A model generated the notes under the pieces. It did no database searches and was not told the DNA's origin. It saw nothing but the letters and a program-made list of their open reading frames with translations. A stretch of 64,000 nt of DNA from Pseudomonadota bacterium (lineage in GTDB: Bacteria; Pseudomonadota; Gammaproteobacteria; JAADHS01): contig JAKACW010000008.1 of NCBI GenBank assembly GCA_021821045.1, forward strand, positions 2,501-66,500, read 5' to 3'. This document shows positions 8,178-16,813 of the stretch, one piece after another (within the stretch, counting starts at the first letter, position 1; each line of letters opens with the position of its first letter). A program made the position numbers and the translations under genes.

Positions 8178-9722
8178 TTAAGCACCGAGATGGTTTGCAA
8201 TGGTTCCGATCAACTCTTTGATTACGATCGGCTTTGTGACATAGCCTCGAAAACCGGCCCGCAATCCACGCTCAACTTGCTGCGGCATTGCGTCAGCGGA
8301 CACCGCCACCACTGGAATATGTCGCGTGCGCGGGTCCGCCTGCAGCTGACCCAGAGCCTCGAAACCGTTTGTACCGGGCAGATTGATGTCCATAAGCACG
8401 AGACTTGGGTGATGCTCGCGCACCAGCCGCACACCGTCCATCGCCCCGCTGGCGGACAAGAGTTCTACTTGTTTCAGGTGCCTGGCAAAAATCTGCTGCA
8501 TTAAGCGAAGATTGGCGACATTATCTTCGATATAAACGACCTTCGACGTTGGCACCGATGCTGCCGCGACGCTGCGGCTGGAGGACGCGGGCGTGTGGGT
8601 TTGCTCGGGCGTCCCCCCCTCGATCCGCCCGAGATCGAGCAACTTGTCGACGACGCCCAACAGGTGCTCCGATGCGCTGAGCATCTCGGCAACGAAATCG
8701 CGGGGGCCGTCGTCCAACGCCGACGAATGCAGCACCTGCGCATACCCCAGTATTGCATTCAAAGGCGTGCGCAACTCGTGACTCATGCGGGAGAGAAACT
8801 CAGTCTTGGCACGATTGGCGCGGTCCGCCTCTTCCTTTGCGGCGATGAGCTCAGAGGTGCGCTCGGCGATGCGGAGCTCAAGAGAATCATTGAGCGTCTT
8901 GAGTTCTTGCTTCGCGTGCATCCAGGCCGACATTGTGTTAATTCGGTCGGTAACGTCCAATAGGGACAATACCAGGCCCGTTACCGCGCCGTCCTTGCCC
9001 TTTACGGGCACCAACGTCCAGTCCCAGTGGGAGAGACCGCGCTCGAGATTGTGCTCATACTCAAACGGTTTCGCCATCGCCGAATGCGCTTCGCCTGTGG
9101 CCGCGACGCGGCGAAAAATCGCTTCGTTCTCTTCGTTGGGATACAGAGCGAAGTGGTTCTTGCCGACGAAAAACTCGGTAGATTTGCCATCGGCCGCCGC
9201 GTAAGCGCGATTGACGCGAACGAAATTCATGTCGCGATCAAGATAGGCGATCAGCGTATGGGAACTCTCGAATACGGTGCTCAGGAGTTCATTGGAAGCC
9301 CGCATTCGCTCTTGCGCTTCGAATCGGTCGGAAACGTCCTGAATGATCCCGGCGGCGCGTATTGGTCGACCGTCCACATCGAAGTGTGTGTCGCCGCGCT
9401 CATGAACGTATTTGATGCGGCCGTCGTTCATCCGCAAGCGATGGGTAATCGCATACGGGGCTTTGTTCGTTACCAAATCGGTGTGAGCCCGATTGACCAG
9501 TTCTCGGTCTTGAGGATGGACCACGCTGATGTAAATTTCATAAGACGGAGACATCGCCGGCTGATCCAGCTCGAAGATGCGATACATTTCGTCCGACCAG
9601 AACAAACGCCCCGTTTCGTGATCGAGCTCCCATGATCCGACCTGCGCGATCCGCTGAGCTTCGTTTAATCGCGCAGCGCTTGATCGCAGCGCCGCTGTCA
9701 GGTCATCTTGCTGTTTAGCCAC
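8178..9722 (-). CDS. PAS-PAS-HisKA-receiver protein lacking an ATPase domain
   Basis: 514 residues: two PAS domains (about 20-135 and 140-262), a coiled coil (about 265-305), a HisKA dimerisation helix pair with H315 (SHELRTPLN), and a receiver (about 394-514) with D445 (LMDINLPG) and K497. Between HisKA (end near 368) and the receiver there is only a ~22-residue Thr/Ser/Ala linker where a ~110-residue HATPase_c domain should be. No N, G1 or G2 box is present, so it cannot autophosphorylate by itself. GTG start; an in-frame stop lies two codons upstream. No membrane segment, so cytoplasmic. Confidence 0.9.
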   Translation of the reverse strand: MAKQQDDLTAALRSSAARLNEAQRIAQVGSWELDHETGRLFWSDEMYRIFELDQPAMSPSYEIYISVVHPQDRELVNRAHTDLVTNKAPYAITHRLRMNDGRIKYVHERGDTHFDVDGRPIRAAGIIQDVSDRFEAQERMRASNELLSTVFESSHTLIAYLDRDMNFVRVNRAYAAADGKSTEFFVGKNHFALYPNEENEAIFRRVAATGEAHSAMAKPFEYEHNLERGLSHWDWTLVPVKGKDGAVTGLVLSLLDVTDRINTMSAWMHAKQELKTLNDSLELRIAERTSELIAAKEEADRANRAKTEFLSRMSHELRTPLNAILGYAQVLHSSALDDGPRDFVAEMLSASEHLLGVVDKLLDLGRIEGGTPEQTHTPASSSRSVAAASVPTSKVVYIEDNVANLRLMQQIFARHLKQVELLSASGAMDGVRLVREHHPSLVLMDINLPGTNGFEALGQLQADPRTRHIPVVAVSADAMPQQVERGLRAGFRGYVTKPIVIKELIGTIANHLGA

Positions 9723-9835
9723 TGATCAACACCGTGAGAAGTCCGCTCCAATACCGTGCCAAGTCGCACGGAAGTCATGAGATTAATCGGAATAACCGCG
9801 CAATTTATTAGCACATAAATTAAAAACATACTTAA

Positions 9836-9850
9836 CGAAACCAGGTTTCG
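9836..9850 (-). terminator. Possible weak terminator after the split cytochrome
   Basis: On the minus strand a small CGAAAC/GTTTCG hairpin is followed by an AT-rich tract with five T in a row. It lies 34 bases after the stop of the cytochrome gene. The stem is short, so this is tentative. Confidence 0.3.
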
Positions 9851-9883
9851 CGATGCCGCGAATTTGACGGCGGCGGAATTGCG

Positions 9884-10906
9884 TTAACGAATAGACTCGG
9901 GTGCTGCTTGCGAACGATCCGGAACTGTTGATTGTGGTTCGATCCAAGTAACCCAGACATAATCCGCCACCGCCACCAATTCCTCAGCAGTCAGGACGTT
10001 TTGCCAGGCTGGCATGGTCGTGCCGGGAAGCCCCTGCGCGATGACATCAAGCAAACCGTCGCGCGTGATCCGCGCGCGGAATTCCTCACTGGAAAAGTCG
10101 CGCGGGTGAGGCTGCAAAAAGCTGCCAATCCAGTTTTTGCCCGTCCCGTCCGCGCCGTGACAAAAAGCGCAGTTATCGAGAAACAACTGCTCGCCCCGTG
10201 CGCGCGCTACCGCGGGCGAAACCGGCGCGACGTCATGCTGAGCATAGGGCGTTGCGCCCGACACCGCATCAACCTCATTTTCAACTTCGGCGGCGCGGTG
10301 ATCGTACATCCCCCGCGGAAAGGAAATGGATCGCCGATTCCAGATGTCCGCCGCGCTGGCATCCCGCGCGCGATCATGACAGGTTATGCAGGCCGACATG
10401 TAAAGCTTGCGTCCCTCCCGCTGCGCGGGCGTCAGCGATTCCACCGCCACATCCAACGACAGTTCGCCGCCGACAAAGGGAAACGCGGCGCTGTATCGCT
10501 CGTGATTGGGCCAGCCATTGGCCGCGGTGTGGTAACGGGTTGCTTTGCGTTCTCCGCCCATGAATTCGGCACGCACGAAGTCCACCACCGCGCCGATGTC
10601 ATCCGCCGTCAACACAGACGAAAATCCCATCATCGCCGTACCCGTCTTGCCGTTGGTCACGGCTTCAACCATCGCCTCCCGGCTGAGACGCTGCGGGTCG
10701 GTCGCGGTAAACGCGCGCGGCGGCGGAGACAAATACGTGCTGGCCACCGTCTTGGCATCGCCGCTGTAGCCGTGGCAGAAATAGCAGCGGTAATTGTAAA
10801 TATCGCGGCCGCGTTCATACGGCGTTGTGGCTTGGGAGCCGGCCGCAATGGTCACCGTGGAAGGAATTGCATCCGGCGTGGCGTCAATCGACGCCGGCTC
10901 AGTCAA
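9884..10906 (-). CDS. Triheme c-type cytochrome, distal half of a split hexaheme protein
   Basis: 340 residues with three CXXCH motifs: CYFCH, CITCH and CAFCH. Domains one and three match the cytochrome CBB3-like repeat seen in the gene just upstream (PPPRAFT..., KTGTAMMGFSSVLTADDI; distal Met in the TAMM stretch). The middle domain is degenerate. It has no signal peptide; the only start is TTG at 10906, which overlaps the upstream stop. A c-type cytochrome needs export for haem attachment, so independent expression makes little sense. It most likely is the C-terminal half of one protein joined by a -1 shift at the A9 run in 10912-10920, or is separated by a homopolymer sequencing error. Confidence 0.85.
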   Translation of the reverse strand: MTEPASIDATPDAIPSTVTIAAGSQATTPYERGRDIYNYRCYFCHGYSGDAKTVASTYLSPPPRAFTATDPQRLSREAMVEAVTNGKTGTAMMGFSSVLTADDIGAVVDFVRAEFMGGERKATRYHTAANGWPNHERYSAAFPFVGGELSLDVAVESLTPAQREGRKLYMSACITCHDRARDASAADIWNRRSISFPRGMYDHRAAEVENEVDAVSGATPYAQHDVAPVSPAVARARGEQLFLDNCAFCHGADGTGKNWIGSFLQPHPRDFSSEEFRARITRDGLLDVIAQGLPGTTMPAWQNVLTAEELVAVADYVWVTWIEPQSTVPDRSQAAPESIR

Positions 10907-11967
10907 TTGGCTTTTTTTTTACTCGCGTCGGCGCTGATGAAGGCCTGAAACACATATTCGGCCACGTCGGCGATCTGCTGGGGCTCCAGAACCTTGCCCC
11001 ATGCCGGCATCACCGTTCCCGTCTTGCCTTTCGTTATGGCCGAAAACAATGCGGGACGATTAAGTGACTCGCGCGAACGCGGATCGAGAAAATTGCGGGG
11101 TGCGGGACGATTAAATTGCGCCCGAGGGCCTTGGCCGTCTCCGTTCTTCCCGTGACAGGTGAAGCAGTTGGATTGATAAAACACCTCGCCCTTCGACGGA
11201 TCACCCACGAGCCCGCTGGGCATTGCCGCGTTCATGTCGACAGGCACCGCAGCGGCAGGCGGTGGCATTGCCGCGCCGGCATGCGGACTGTGTGATGGCG
11301 CCCTATTTGCGGTCATCGCCTTGCCTAAGAACGTCCCACGAACATAGTCGACGACGATCTCGATTTCATCGGCGGTCAGTCGATCGCTGAACGACATCAT
11401 CGCCGTTCCGGGTCGACCATGGGTCACCGACGTCAGCATGCGCTCGCGAGTCAACTCGCTCATCGCCTGGGCGGTAGTGAAATCCCGGGGCGGCGGATTC
11501 AAACTCGATATCGTCCACATCGCGCCGTTGCCGTCGTCGCCGTGACAGACGGCGCAATTGCTGACATACAACTGCTGGCCTTGCGACCGGCGCAGCATGG
11601 CCGCGTCGACGGTGACATCTTCCTTGATCATGAAGTTGTCTCGAATGTAATCGACAACGGCCGCGATTTCCTCGCTCGACAGGCGCGGCTCAAACGCCAT
11701 CATGGCCGTGCCGGGCCGGCCCTTAGACACCGACGCCAACATGCGGGCCCTATCCAGCTCGGCTCGCGCAACCGGCGTGGTGAAATCCCGCGGCGGTGGA
11801 TTCAACCCGCGCCGCGCTCGGGTCATGGCATCGCCACGATCGCCATGACACACGGCGCAGTGTTCCTTGTACAGCGCCGCGCCGTCGGGCGTTGCCGCGA
11901 CAGCCGCCGCCGTTGAAAGCCACAACAACACGACTGGAATTATCAAGAGGCTGATCGCTTCACGCAT
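10903..11967 (-). CDS. Triheme c-type cytochrome, proximal half with signal peptide
   Basis: 354 residues. Signal peptide MREAISLLIIPVVLLWLSTA, then three tandem cytochrome domains with CAVCH, CAVCH and CFTCH. Each is followed by a PPPRDFTT-like strand, a RPGTAMM-like distal-Met loop and a SSEEIAAVVDYIR-like C-terminal helix. The repeats are clearly internal duplications. The start at 11967 is set by the signal peptide; an open frame continues 45 codons upstream but has no export signal. The last codons are AAA AAA AAA GCC AAT TGA and run into the next cytochrome gene (-1 frame). Likely a periplasmic electron carrier. Confidence 0.9.
   Translation of the reverse strand: MREAISLLIIPVVLLWLSTAAAVAATPDGAALYKEHCAVCHGDRGDAMTRARRGLNPPPRDFTTPVARAELDRARMLASVSKGRPGTAMMAFEPRLSSEEIAAVVDYIRDNFMIKEDVTVDAAMLRRSQGQQLYVSNCAVCHGDDGNGAMWTISSLNPPPRDFTTAQAMSELTRERMLTSVTHGRPGTAMMSFSDRLTADEIEIVVDYVRGTFLGKAMTANRAPSHSPHAGAAMPPPAAAVPVDMNAAMPSGLVGDPSKGEVFYQSNCFTCHGKNGDGQGPRAQFNRPAPRNFLDPRSRESLNRPALFSAITKGKTGTVMPAWGKVLEPQQIADVAEYVFQAFISADASKKKAN
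10912..10920 (-). other. A9 homopolymer at the junction of two cytochrome frames
   Basis: On the coding (minus) strand nine A follow AGT at the end of the upstream cytochrome frame. In the -1 frame the run is preceded by a stop (TAA) and continues AGC CAA TTG ACT straight into the downstream frame. Either -1 ribosomal slippage, RNA polymerase slippage, or one missing A in the assembly would fuse the two. Confidence 0.7.
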
Positions 11968-12353
11968 ATTCAAACTGCCAAATGTCCGTCTCAAAAAGTA
12001 CCGCCGCGACCAGTATGACCGCCGCTGGACGGTCGAATTCACCTGCCTGCCGCGCCCATCCGGCAAGTTGGAGTTTTTCACCCTATTGGGTTTAGAATAC
12101 AACCGGTGAGCCGGGGAATTACGGACAATTATAAAGAACCAAGGGGCCGCTTACTAACGAATTGAAAGCGAAAACCTCTGGGGCGGAACGAAGGATTACC
12201 TGCAGGAGCGGATTTATCCGCGATTGAATGGGTGCGGGCGAAAAATCGCGTTTCAAGCCGCTTCTACGGTAGCGTCGCCGGACCGGTCAAGTCCGCGATG
12301 TGAATTGAATCGCGCGCAAGCTCGCCCCCATACAGCGCATTTGCTGATCAAAG
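11968..12353. other. Divergent intergenic region between cytochrome genes
   Basis: 386 bases between the start of the split cytochrome (minus) and the pentaheme cytochrome (plus). It must hold both promoters. No gene is convincing; the only structured element is the REP-like pair at 12202-12268. The pentaheme ATG has no strong Shine-Dalgarno. Confidence 0.6.
12202..12268. repeat. REP-like palindrome pair
   Basis: Two ~25-base units in opposite orientation: GCAGGAGCGGATTTATCCGC followed by GATT, and the reverse of GTAGAAGCGGCTTGAAACGC followed by GATT. Same unit type as at 39627-39738 and 56369-56471: (G)TRGGAGCGG, a short imperfect palindrome, then CCGCGATT. No REP-associated transposase is in the window. 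Confidence 0.75.
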
Positions 12354-13091
12354 ATGCTACGGACAACGTTAAAAACAATCCTGGGCGCGATGGTGGCCCT
12401 GTTCGTGTTAGCCGCCGATGCGGGCACGATTTTGGGCACGAAGCATGATTTCACCGGCCTCAATCGACGAGTAGGCGTTGTGGCCATGTCGGGGGTGGCA
12501 TTTTCCGACTACGGTTCACCCTGTGTTTATTGCCACATTCCGCCTGAGAAAGAGGGCGCCGACACCGGTGACAAAGGTGGCATTCCGGGCTGGAATCGCT
12601 ATATCCCCGCCTCCACAACCTACGATCTGTACGACAGCCGAACGCTGGATAACAAAGTCAAAACCCCCAGCCCCATTAGCCTGCTGTGCCTGTCGTGCCA
12701 CGACGGCACCATGGCTGTCGACATGACCGTGTTCAAGCCCGACGCGTTCAACAGCGCCGAGGACGCCGCCCTCCACCTGCGAATCAACGGCGCGGATACC
12801 TTGATGAACTGCGGCAAGTGCCATAACGGCCAGGCTGCGCACAGTATCGAAATCAAACACCTGGGCACCGATCTGCAAAACGATCACCCCATCTCCATGA
12901 CCTACGCCGGCTTGACCCACAAGGATCCGGACTTTTGGCCGCCCGACGGTCCCTACGGCTTCAACAACGGGGTCAAGCTTTACGAAGGCAAAGTCGAATG
13001 CGCGACCTGCCACAACGTGCATAACCCAGATATAAACTTGCTGTTGCGCGAGACCTCTGACCGGCTTTGCGAAACGTGCCATATCAAATAA
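12354..13091 (+). CDS. Pentaheme c-type cytochrome (doubled-CXXCH type)
   Basis: 245 residues with an N-terminal signal peptide (cleavage near residue 22) and five haem motifs: CVYCH, CLSCH, CGKCH, CATCH and CETCH. Seven other His (for example TKHDF, NDHPIS, CHNVH) allow bis-His ligation. The opening GTKHDF, the NDHPIS motif and the ending CETCHIK are shared with the 11-haem (NTKHNF, NDHPIS) and tetraheme (NTKHNL, NDHPIG, CLTCHAK) cytochromes of the 37-52 kb cluster, so it is a paralog. An NHL lipoprotein follows, as in that cluster. Periplasmic or cell-surface electron carrier; partner unknown. Confidence 0.92.
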   Translation: MLRTTLKTILGAMVALFVLAADAGTILGTKHDFTGLNRRVGVVAMSGVAFSDYGSPCVYCHIPPEKEGADTGDKGGIPGWNRYIPASTTYDLYDSRTLDNKVKTPSPISLLCLSCHDGTMAVDMTVFKPDAFNSAEDAALHLRINGADTLMNCGKCHNGQAAHSIEIKHLGTDLQNDHPISMTYAGLTHKDPDFWPPDGPYGFNNGVKLYEGKVECATCHNVHNPDINLLLRETSDRLCETCHIK

Positions 13092-13142
13092 CCCGTGGAA
13101 AGAAGCGCCAGGCGCGCCTCGGCGGGACTGACAACGACCAAC

Positions 13143-14213
13143 ATGCGCAAAACTAGGCGTTATCCAACAACGTCCGCGATTGCTTGCGTGGGACTTGCGG
13201 CGTGCGGCTTACTCCTGGGCGCATGCACCACCACGCCGCCGCAAGAACCTGTTCAGGATATCGTCTACCCCCCGCCGCCGGCGGACCCTCGCTACCGTTT
13301 CGAACGCAGCTTGCGATTCAGCAGCAATGTGCAGCTTCCCACGGCCGCGGACAAATTGAAGAAGTTTGCCACCGGCGAATCCACCGAATTCCAGGGGCTC
13401 GTCAAGCCGTTCGATGTCGCGGTCTGGCAAGGCCGCGTGTATGTCACGGACTCCGTGCAGAACCGCGTTGTCGTTTTTGATATCCCCGGTGGCCGTTACT
13501 TCGAGTTTGGGCTCGAAGAACCGGGAGCGTTGAGCAAACCGCTCGGCATTGATGCCGGACCCAGCGGCGAAATTTATGTCATCGATGCATCCGCCAAGCG
13601 CATCCAAATCTATAATGCCGACGGGCAGTTCCTGCGCTCGATTACAAGAACAGGCTTGTTCCACCGCCCATCGGATGTCGCCGTCGACGCGGTCCGAGAT
13701 CGCATTTACGTCGTTGACACCGGCGGCGTGGAAAGCGACCAACATGGCGTGCATGTTTTCGCCCTCTCGACAGGGGAGCACCTCCGCACCCTCGGCAGCC
13801 GCGGCGAACAGGATGAGCAATTCAACCTTCCGCTGCAAATCGCGGTCGGTCCCGACGGCGCCGTCCATGTCGTCGACGGCGGCAATTTTCGCGTCGTCAC
13901 CTATGATGCGGACGGCCGCTTCCGGTCAAAGCTGGGCAAACTCGGACGTTATCCCGGACAATTCGCCCGACCCAAGGGCATCGCCGTGGACAACGGAGGA
14001 CGCGTCTATGTCGTCGACACCGCTTTCGGCAATTTTCAAATCTTTTCCACCGAAGGCGAGCTGTTGCTGTTTGTCGGTCAACGCGGTCAATCCAGCAAAC
14101 CGGGGAACTATATGTTGCCGTCCGGGATTGACGTGGATGAACAAGGCAAGGTCTATGTCGTCGACCAGTTTTTCCGAAAGGTCGACGTCTACACGCCGGT
14201 TGTGCAACCCTAA
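13143..14213 (+). CDS. NHL-repeat beta-propeller lipoprotein
   Basis: 356 residues. Lipoprotein signal with lipobox LLLGAC (C28), then repeated NHL blades such as GEIYVIDASAKRIQIYNADG and GRVYVVDTAFGNFQIFSTEG, about six, making a propeller. The N-terminal YPPPPADPRYRFE motif matches WPQPPETPRFRYV in the NHL lipoprotein at 42449-43525. The start at 13143 is chosen because it gives a proper lipoprotein leader; a GTG at 13095 is the alternative. It lies 51 bases after the pentaheme cytochrome and is likely co-transcribed. NHL propellers usually bind protein or ligand and have no enzyme motif here. Its end overlaps the convergent GGDEF-EAL gene by four bases. Confidence 0.88.
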   Translation: MRKTRRYPTTSAIACVGLAACGLLLGACTTTPPQEPVQDIVYPPPPADPRYRFERSLRFSSNVQLPTAADKLKKFATGESTEFQGLVKPFDVAVWQGRVYVTDSVQNRVVVFDIPGGRYFEFGLEEPGALSKPLGIDAGPSGEIYVIDASAKRIQIYNADGQFLRSITRTGLFHRPSDVAVDAVRDRIYVVDTGGVESDQHGVHVFALSTGEHLRTLGSRGEQDEQFNLPLQIAVGPDGAVHVVDGGNFRVVTYDADGRFRSKLGKLGRYPGQFARPKGIAVDNGGRVYVVDTAFGNFQIFSTEGELLLFVGQRGQSSKPGNYMLPSGIDVDEQGKVYVVDQFFRKVDVYTPVVQP

Positions 14214-16687
14214 GCGGCGCCGCGGGCCGGCCAGCGGCATTTTTCGAGCCAGGCGGTCAAATCGTCAGCGGACAACGGCTCGCTGACGTAGAATCCCTGG
14301 ACCGCATCGGCGCCCAGTTCCTTCAACCGCTCGTATGTATCCTCCGTTTCAACCCCTTCGGCGATTACCGTCATGCCGACATTGTGGGCCAGATCGACAA
14401 TGGAGCGAACGATAACCGCGTCGTTGTCGTTCTTGTCCATTGCCGTCACGAAGGACTTGTCGATTTTTAGCTCCTTGACCGGCAGTTGCCGCAAATATGC
14501 GAGCGACGAATGACCGGTACCGAAATCGTCGATCGACAGCCTCACCAGCATGTTGCTCAAATCCGCCAAAACTTCGTGCGCGCGTCGCGGATCGGCCATG
14601 ATCGCCGTTTCGGTGATCTCCATAAACAACTTCTCGGGCGCCCGCCCCATTGCTTCGACAATCTTGGCGACCCGCTCGGGAAACTGCATGTCCTGCAAAT
14701 TACGAACGGACATGTTGACCGACATTTCCAGGTCCAGCCCGCTCTGGCGCCATTGAACCTGTTGCCGCAAGGCTTCCTTGAGCACCCACAGCGTGAGCGG
14801 TTTGATTAATCCCGTTTGCTCGGCGAGTGGAATGAACTCATCGGGCAGCATCAGCCCATGCTCGGGATGACGCCAACGCACCAGCGCTTCGACAGCATGA
14901 ACCCGCTCCGTGCGCAGATCCACTTTTGGCTGATAGAACAGCACAAGCTCGTCGAGATCGATCGCGTTGCGCAAGTCGCCGAGAAGCGCAAGCGTGCGGG
15001 GATTGTGCTCGTCCTTTGCCGGGTCATACAACGCATAACCGCGGGTTGCCCGCTTGGCCACGTACATCGCCACATCCGCCAAACGCAGCAGCGTAACCTC
15101 ATCCTCGCCATGTTCGGGGAACAGCGCGATGCCGATGCTGCCGCCGACGTGCAAGCTCTGCCCCTCCAGTATGAACGGCCGATCCAGCGACTTAAGCAAT
15201 TTTTCGGCGACTTGAACGGCATGATCCCGGTCGGAGGTATTCAGCAGCACGGCGAACTCGTCTCCGCCCAGACGCGCCACAGTATCCGATTCCCGCAGCG
15301 CCTCACGCATTCGCTTGGCCACCTGCTGCAATATCAGATCGCCGTAGTGATGGCCTAACGTGTCATTGATTTCTTTAAAGTGATCCAGATCCATCAGCAG
15401 CAAAGCAAACTGCTCCTTGTTGCGCTGCGCCCGCAAGACAGTTTGTTTCAGACGATCCGCGAGCAATGATCGGTTTGGCAAATCGGTAAGCGCGTCGTGA
15501 AGGGCCTGGTGCTCGATGGCGGCGGATTGTTTCTTGCGCTCGGTGATGTCGCGCACCACGCCGATGAAGTGCCGGTGATCGTCGGTGCGCATCTCGCTCA
15601 AACCGAGCTCGAGCGGAAAAGTTTCGCCACTCTTGCGCAAACCGACAAACTCCGTCGCTCGACGCCCAAGAATGTTGCCTTTGCCGGTGCGCAGATAGTT
15701 CTCGATATAGCGGTCGTGCATGCTCTTGTAGGGCTCAGGCATCAAAATGGACACATTCTGCCCAACCAGTTCATGGGCCGTGTAACCGAAGATTTCCAAC
15801 GCCGCCGGATTGACTGATTCGATGCGCCCTTTCTCGTCGATAATTATGATCGCCTCCATGACGTTATCCATCACGGAGCGAATGCGGGTTTCGGTGGCGT
15901 GCAGGCTGCGCTGCATGCGGTTGAATCCCTGCGCCAGCTCGCCCAACTCGTCCTTCCACTCCACGGGCAGCCGGGCGTCGCGATCGCCCTGCCCCACGCG
16001 ATTGATTGCCTCGCGCAGCAGGTTGATCGGGGCGAGCACGTTGACCCGCAAGGTAAGCAACAACGCCGCGGACAACACCAGCACTAGGATGAACGCGATA
16101 ACCCACAAGCTGTGGCGCATCTCCGAAATCCGGCGTTCCCGCACCTCGGTGGACAGCGATAGCTTCAGAATGCCGCGCAACATGGAGGGATCGTAGCCAT
16201 GGCAGGCCATGCACTCGGTCTGGGTGGCGATGGGCATGAATACGGTTATTTGATCGACTTGCTCGGTGTCGAACGCGATCATGCCGCCGGCAGCCTTGGA
16301 CAGAGCAGTCCCGTTTTTAACCGCCTGACCGCGACCGCGAACAGGCTCACGGGAAAACCGGGGCATCTTCAGAAACTCGTTCACTGAGTTAACGGTGTCC
16401 AGATCCGTAAACGCTTCTTCGCCGGTGGTGCGCAAGACCTGGATGTCGGCGATGCCTTCCGCATCTTTCATGCGGTCGAGCCACTCGCGGGCAAGAGTGC
16501 CCTGGCCGTTGAGCATTAACGTTTGCAGACTGGCCAAGAGCGTCTTGGCATGGGTTTCGGCTTGACTGATTTCCTCGTCATGAATGGCATGGGTCAACTG
16601 CCGTTCAATCCAAAACCCCGCCAGAAGCATGAGCGCAAACAGCACCCCGGCCAAGACCAACGCAAGTCGCGTTCCCAAGCTACGCAT
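14210..16687 (-). CDS. Membrane GGDEF-EAL protein with a periplasmic c-haem motif
   Basis: 825 residues: TM1 (8-26), a periplasmic sensor (27-193), TM2 (194-213), HAMP (215-265), PAS (268-385), GGDEF (about 395-550; intact GGDEF at 474-478 and I-site RESD) and EAL (about 565-810; EALVRW, and DDFGTGHSSL of the phosphodiesterase site). The sensor contains CMACH at 159-163 (bases 16199-16213), a c-type haem attachment site placed where Ccm acts. So it probably is a redox or gas sensor that sets c-di-GMP. Both catalytic domains look intact. It lies 126 bases downstream of the propeller genes and could share their transcript. Confidence 0.93.
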   Translation of the reverse strand: MRSLGTRLALVLAGVLFALMLLAGFWIERQLTHAIHDEEISQAETHAKTLLASLQTLMLNGQGTLAREWLDRMKDAEGIADIQVLRTTGEEAFTDLDTVNSVNEFLKMPRFSREPVRGRGQAVKNGTALSKAAGGMIAFDTEQVDQITVFMPIATQTECMACHGYDPSMLRGILKLSLSTEVRERRISEMRHSLWVIAFILVLVLSAALLLTLRVNVLAPINLLREAINRVGQGDRDARLPVEWKDELGELAQGFNRMQRSLHATETRIRSVMDNVMEAIIIIDEKGRIESVNPAALEIFGYTAHELVGQNVSILMPEPYKSMHDRYIENYLRTGKGNILGRRATEFVGLRKSGETFPLELGLSEMRTDDHRHFIGVVRDITERKKQSAAIEHQALHDALTDLPNRSLLADRLKQTVLRAQRNKEQFALLLMDLDHFKEINDTLGHHYGDLILQQVAKRMREALRESDTVARLGGDEFAVLLNTSDRDHAVQVAEKLLKSLDRPFILEGQSLHVGGSIGIALFPEHGEDEVTLLRLADVAMYVAKRATRGYALYDPAKDEHNPRTLALLGDLRNAIDLDELVLFYQPKVDLRTERVHAVEALVRWRHPEHGLMLPDEFIPLAEQTGLIKPLTLWVLKEALRQQVQWRQSGLDLEMSVNMSVRNLQDMQFPERVAKIVEAMGRAPEKLFMEITETAIMADPRRAHEVLADLSNMLVRLSIDDFGTGHSSLAYLRQLPVKELKIDKSFVTAMDKNDNDAVIVRSIVDLAHNVGMTVIAEGVETEDTYERLKELGADAVQGFYVSEPLSADDLTAWLEKCRWPARGAA

Positions 16688-16813
16688 TTGCGCGCCCTGG
16701 CGGCCGACGGGTTGGCGATCGCGGAGCAGTCATCATGTCATTGGAATTGTTCGCCACACACATGACCATACACCTTTTCGCCGCACCACAACAGCGCATG
16801 ACAAGTGTCGCGA

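Noticed and set aside
10904-10906. TTG at the start of the downstream cytochrome half as a true independent start
   Set aside because: The product would have no signal peptide and could not receive haem, so it is listed as the distal half of a split gene.
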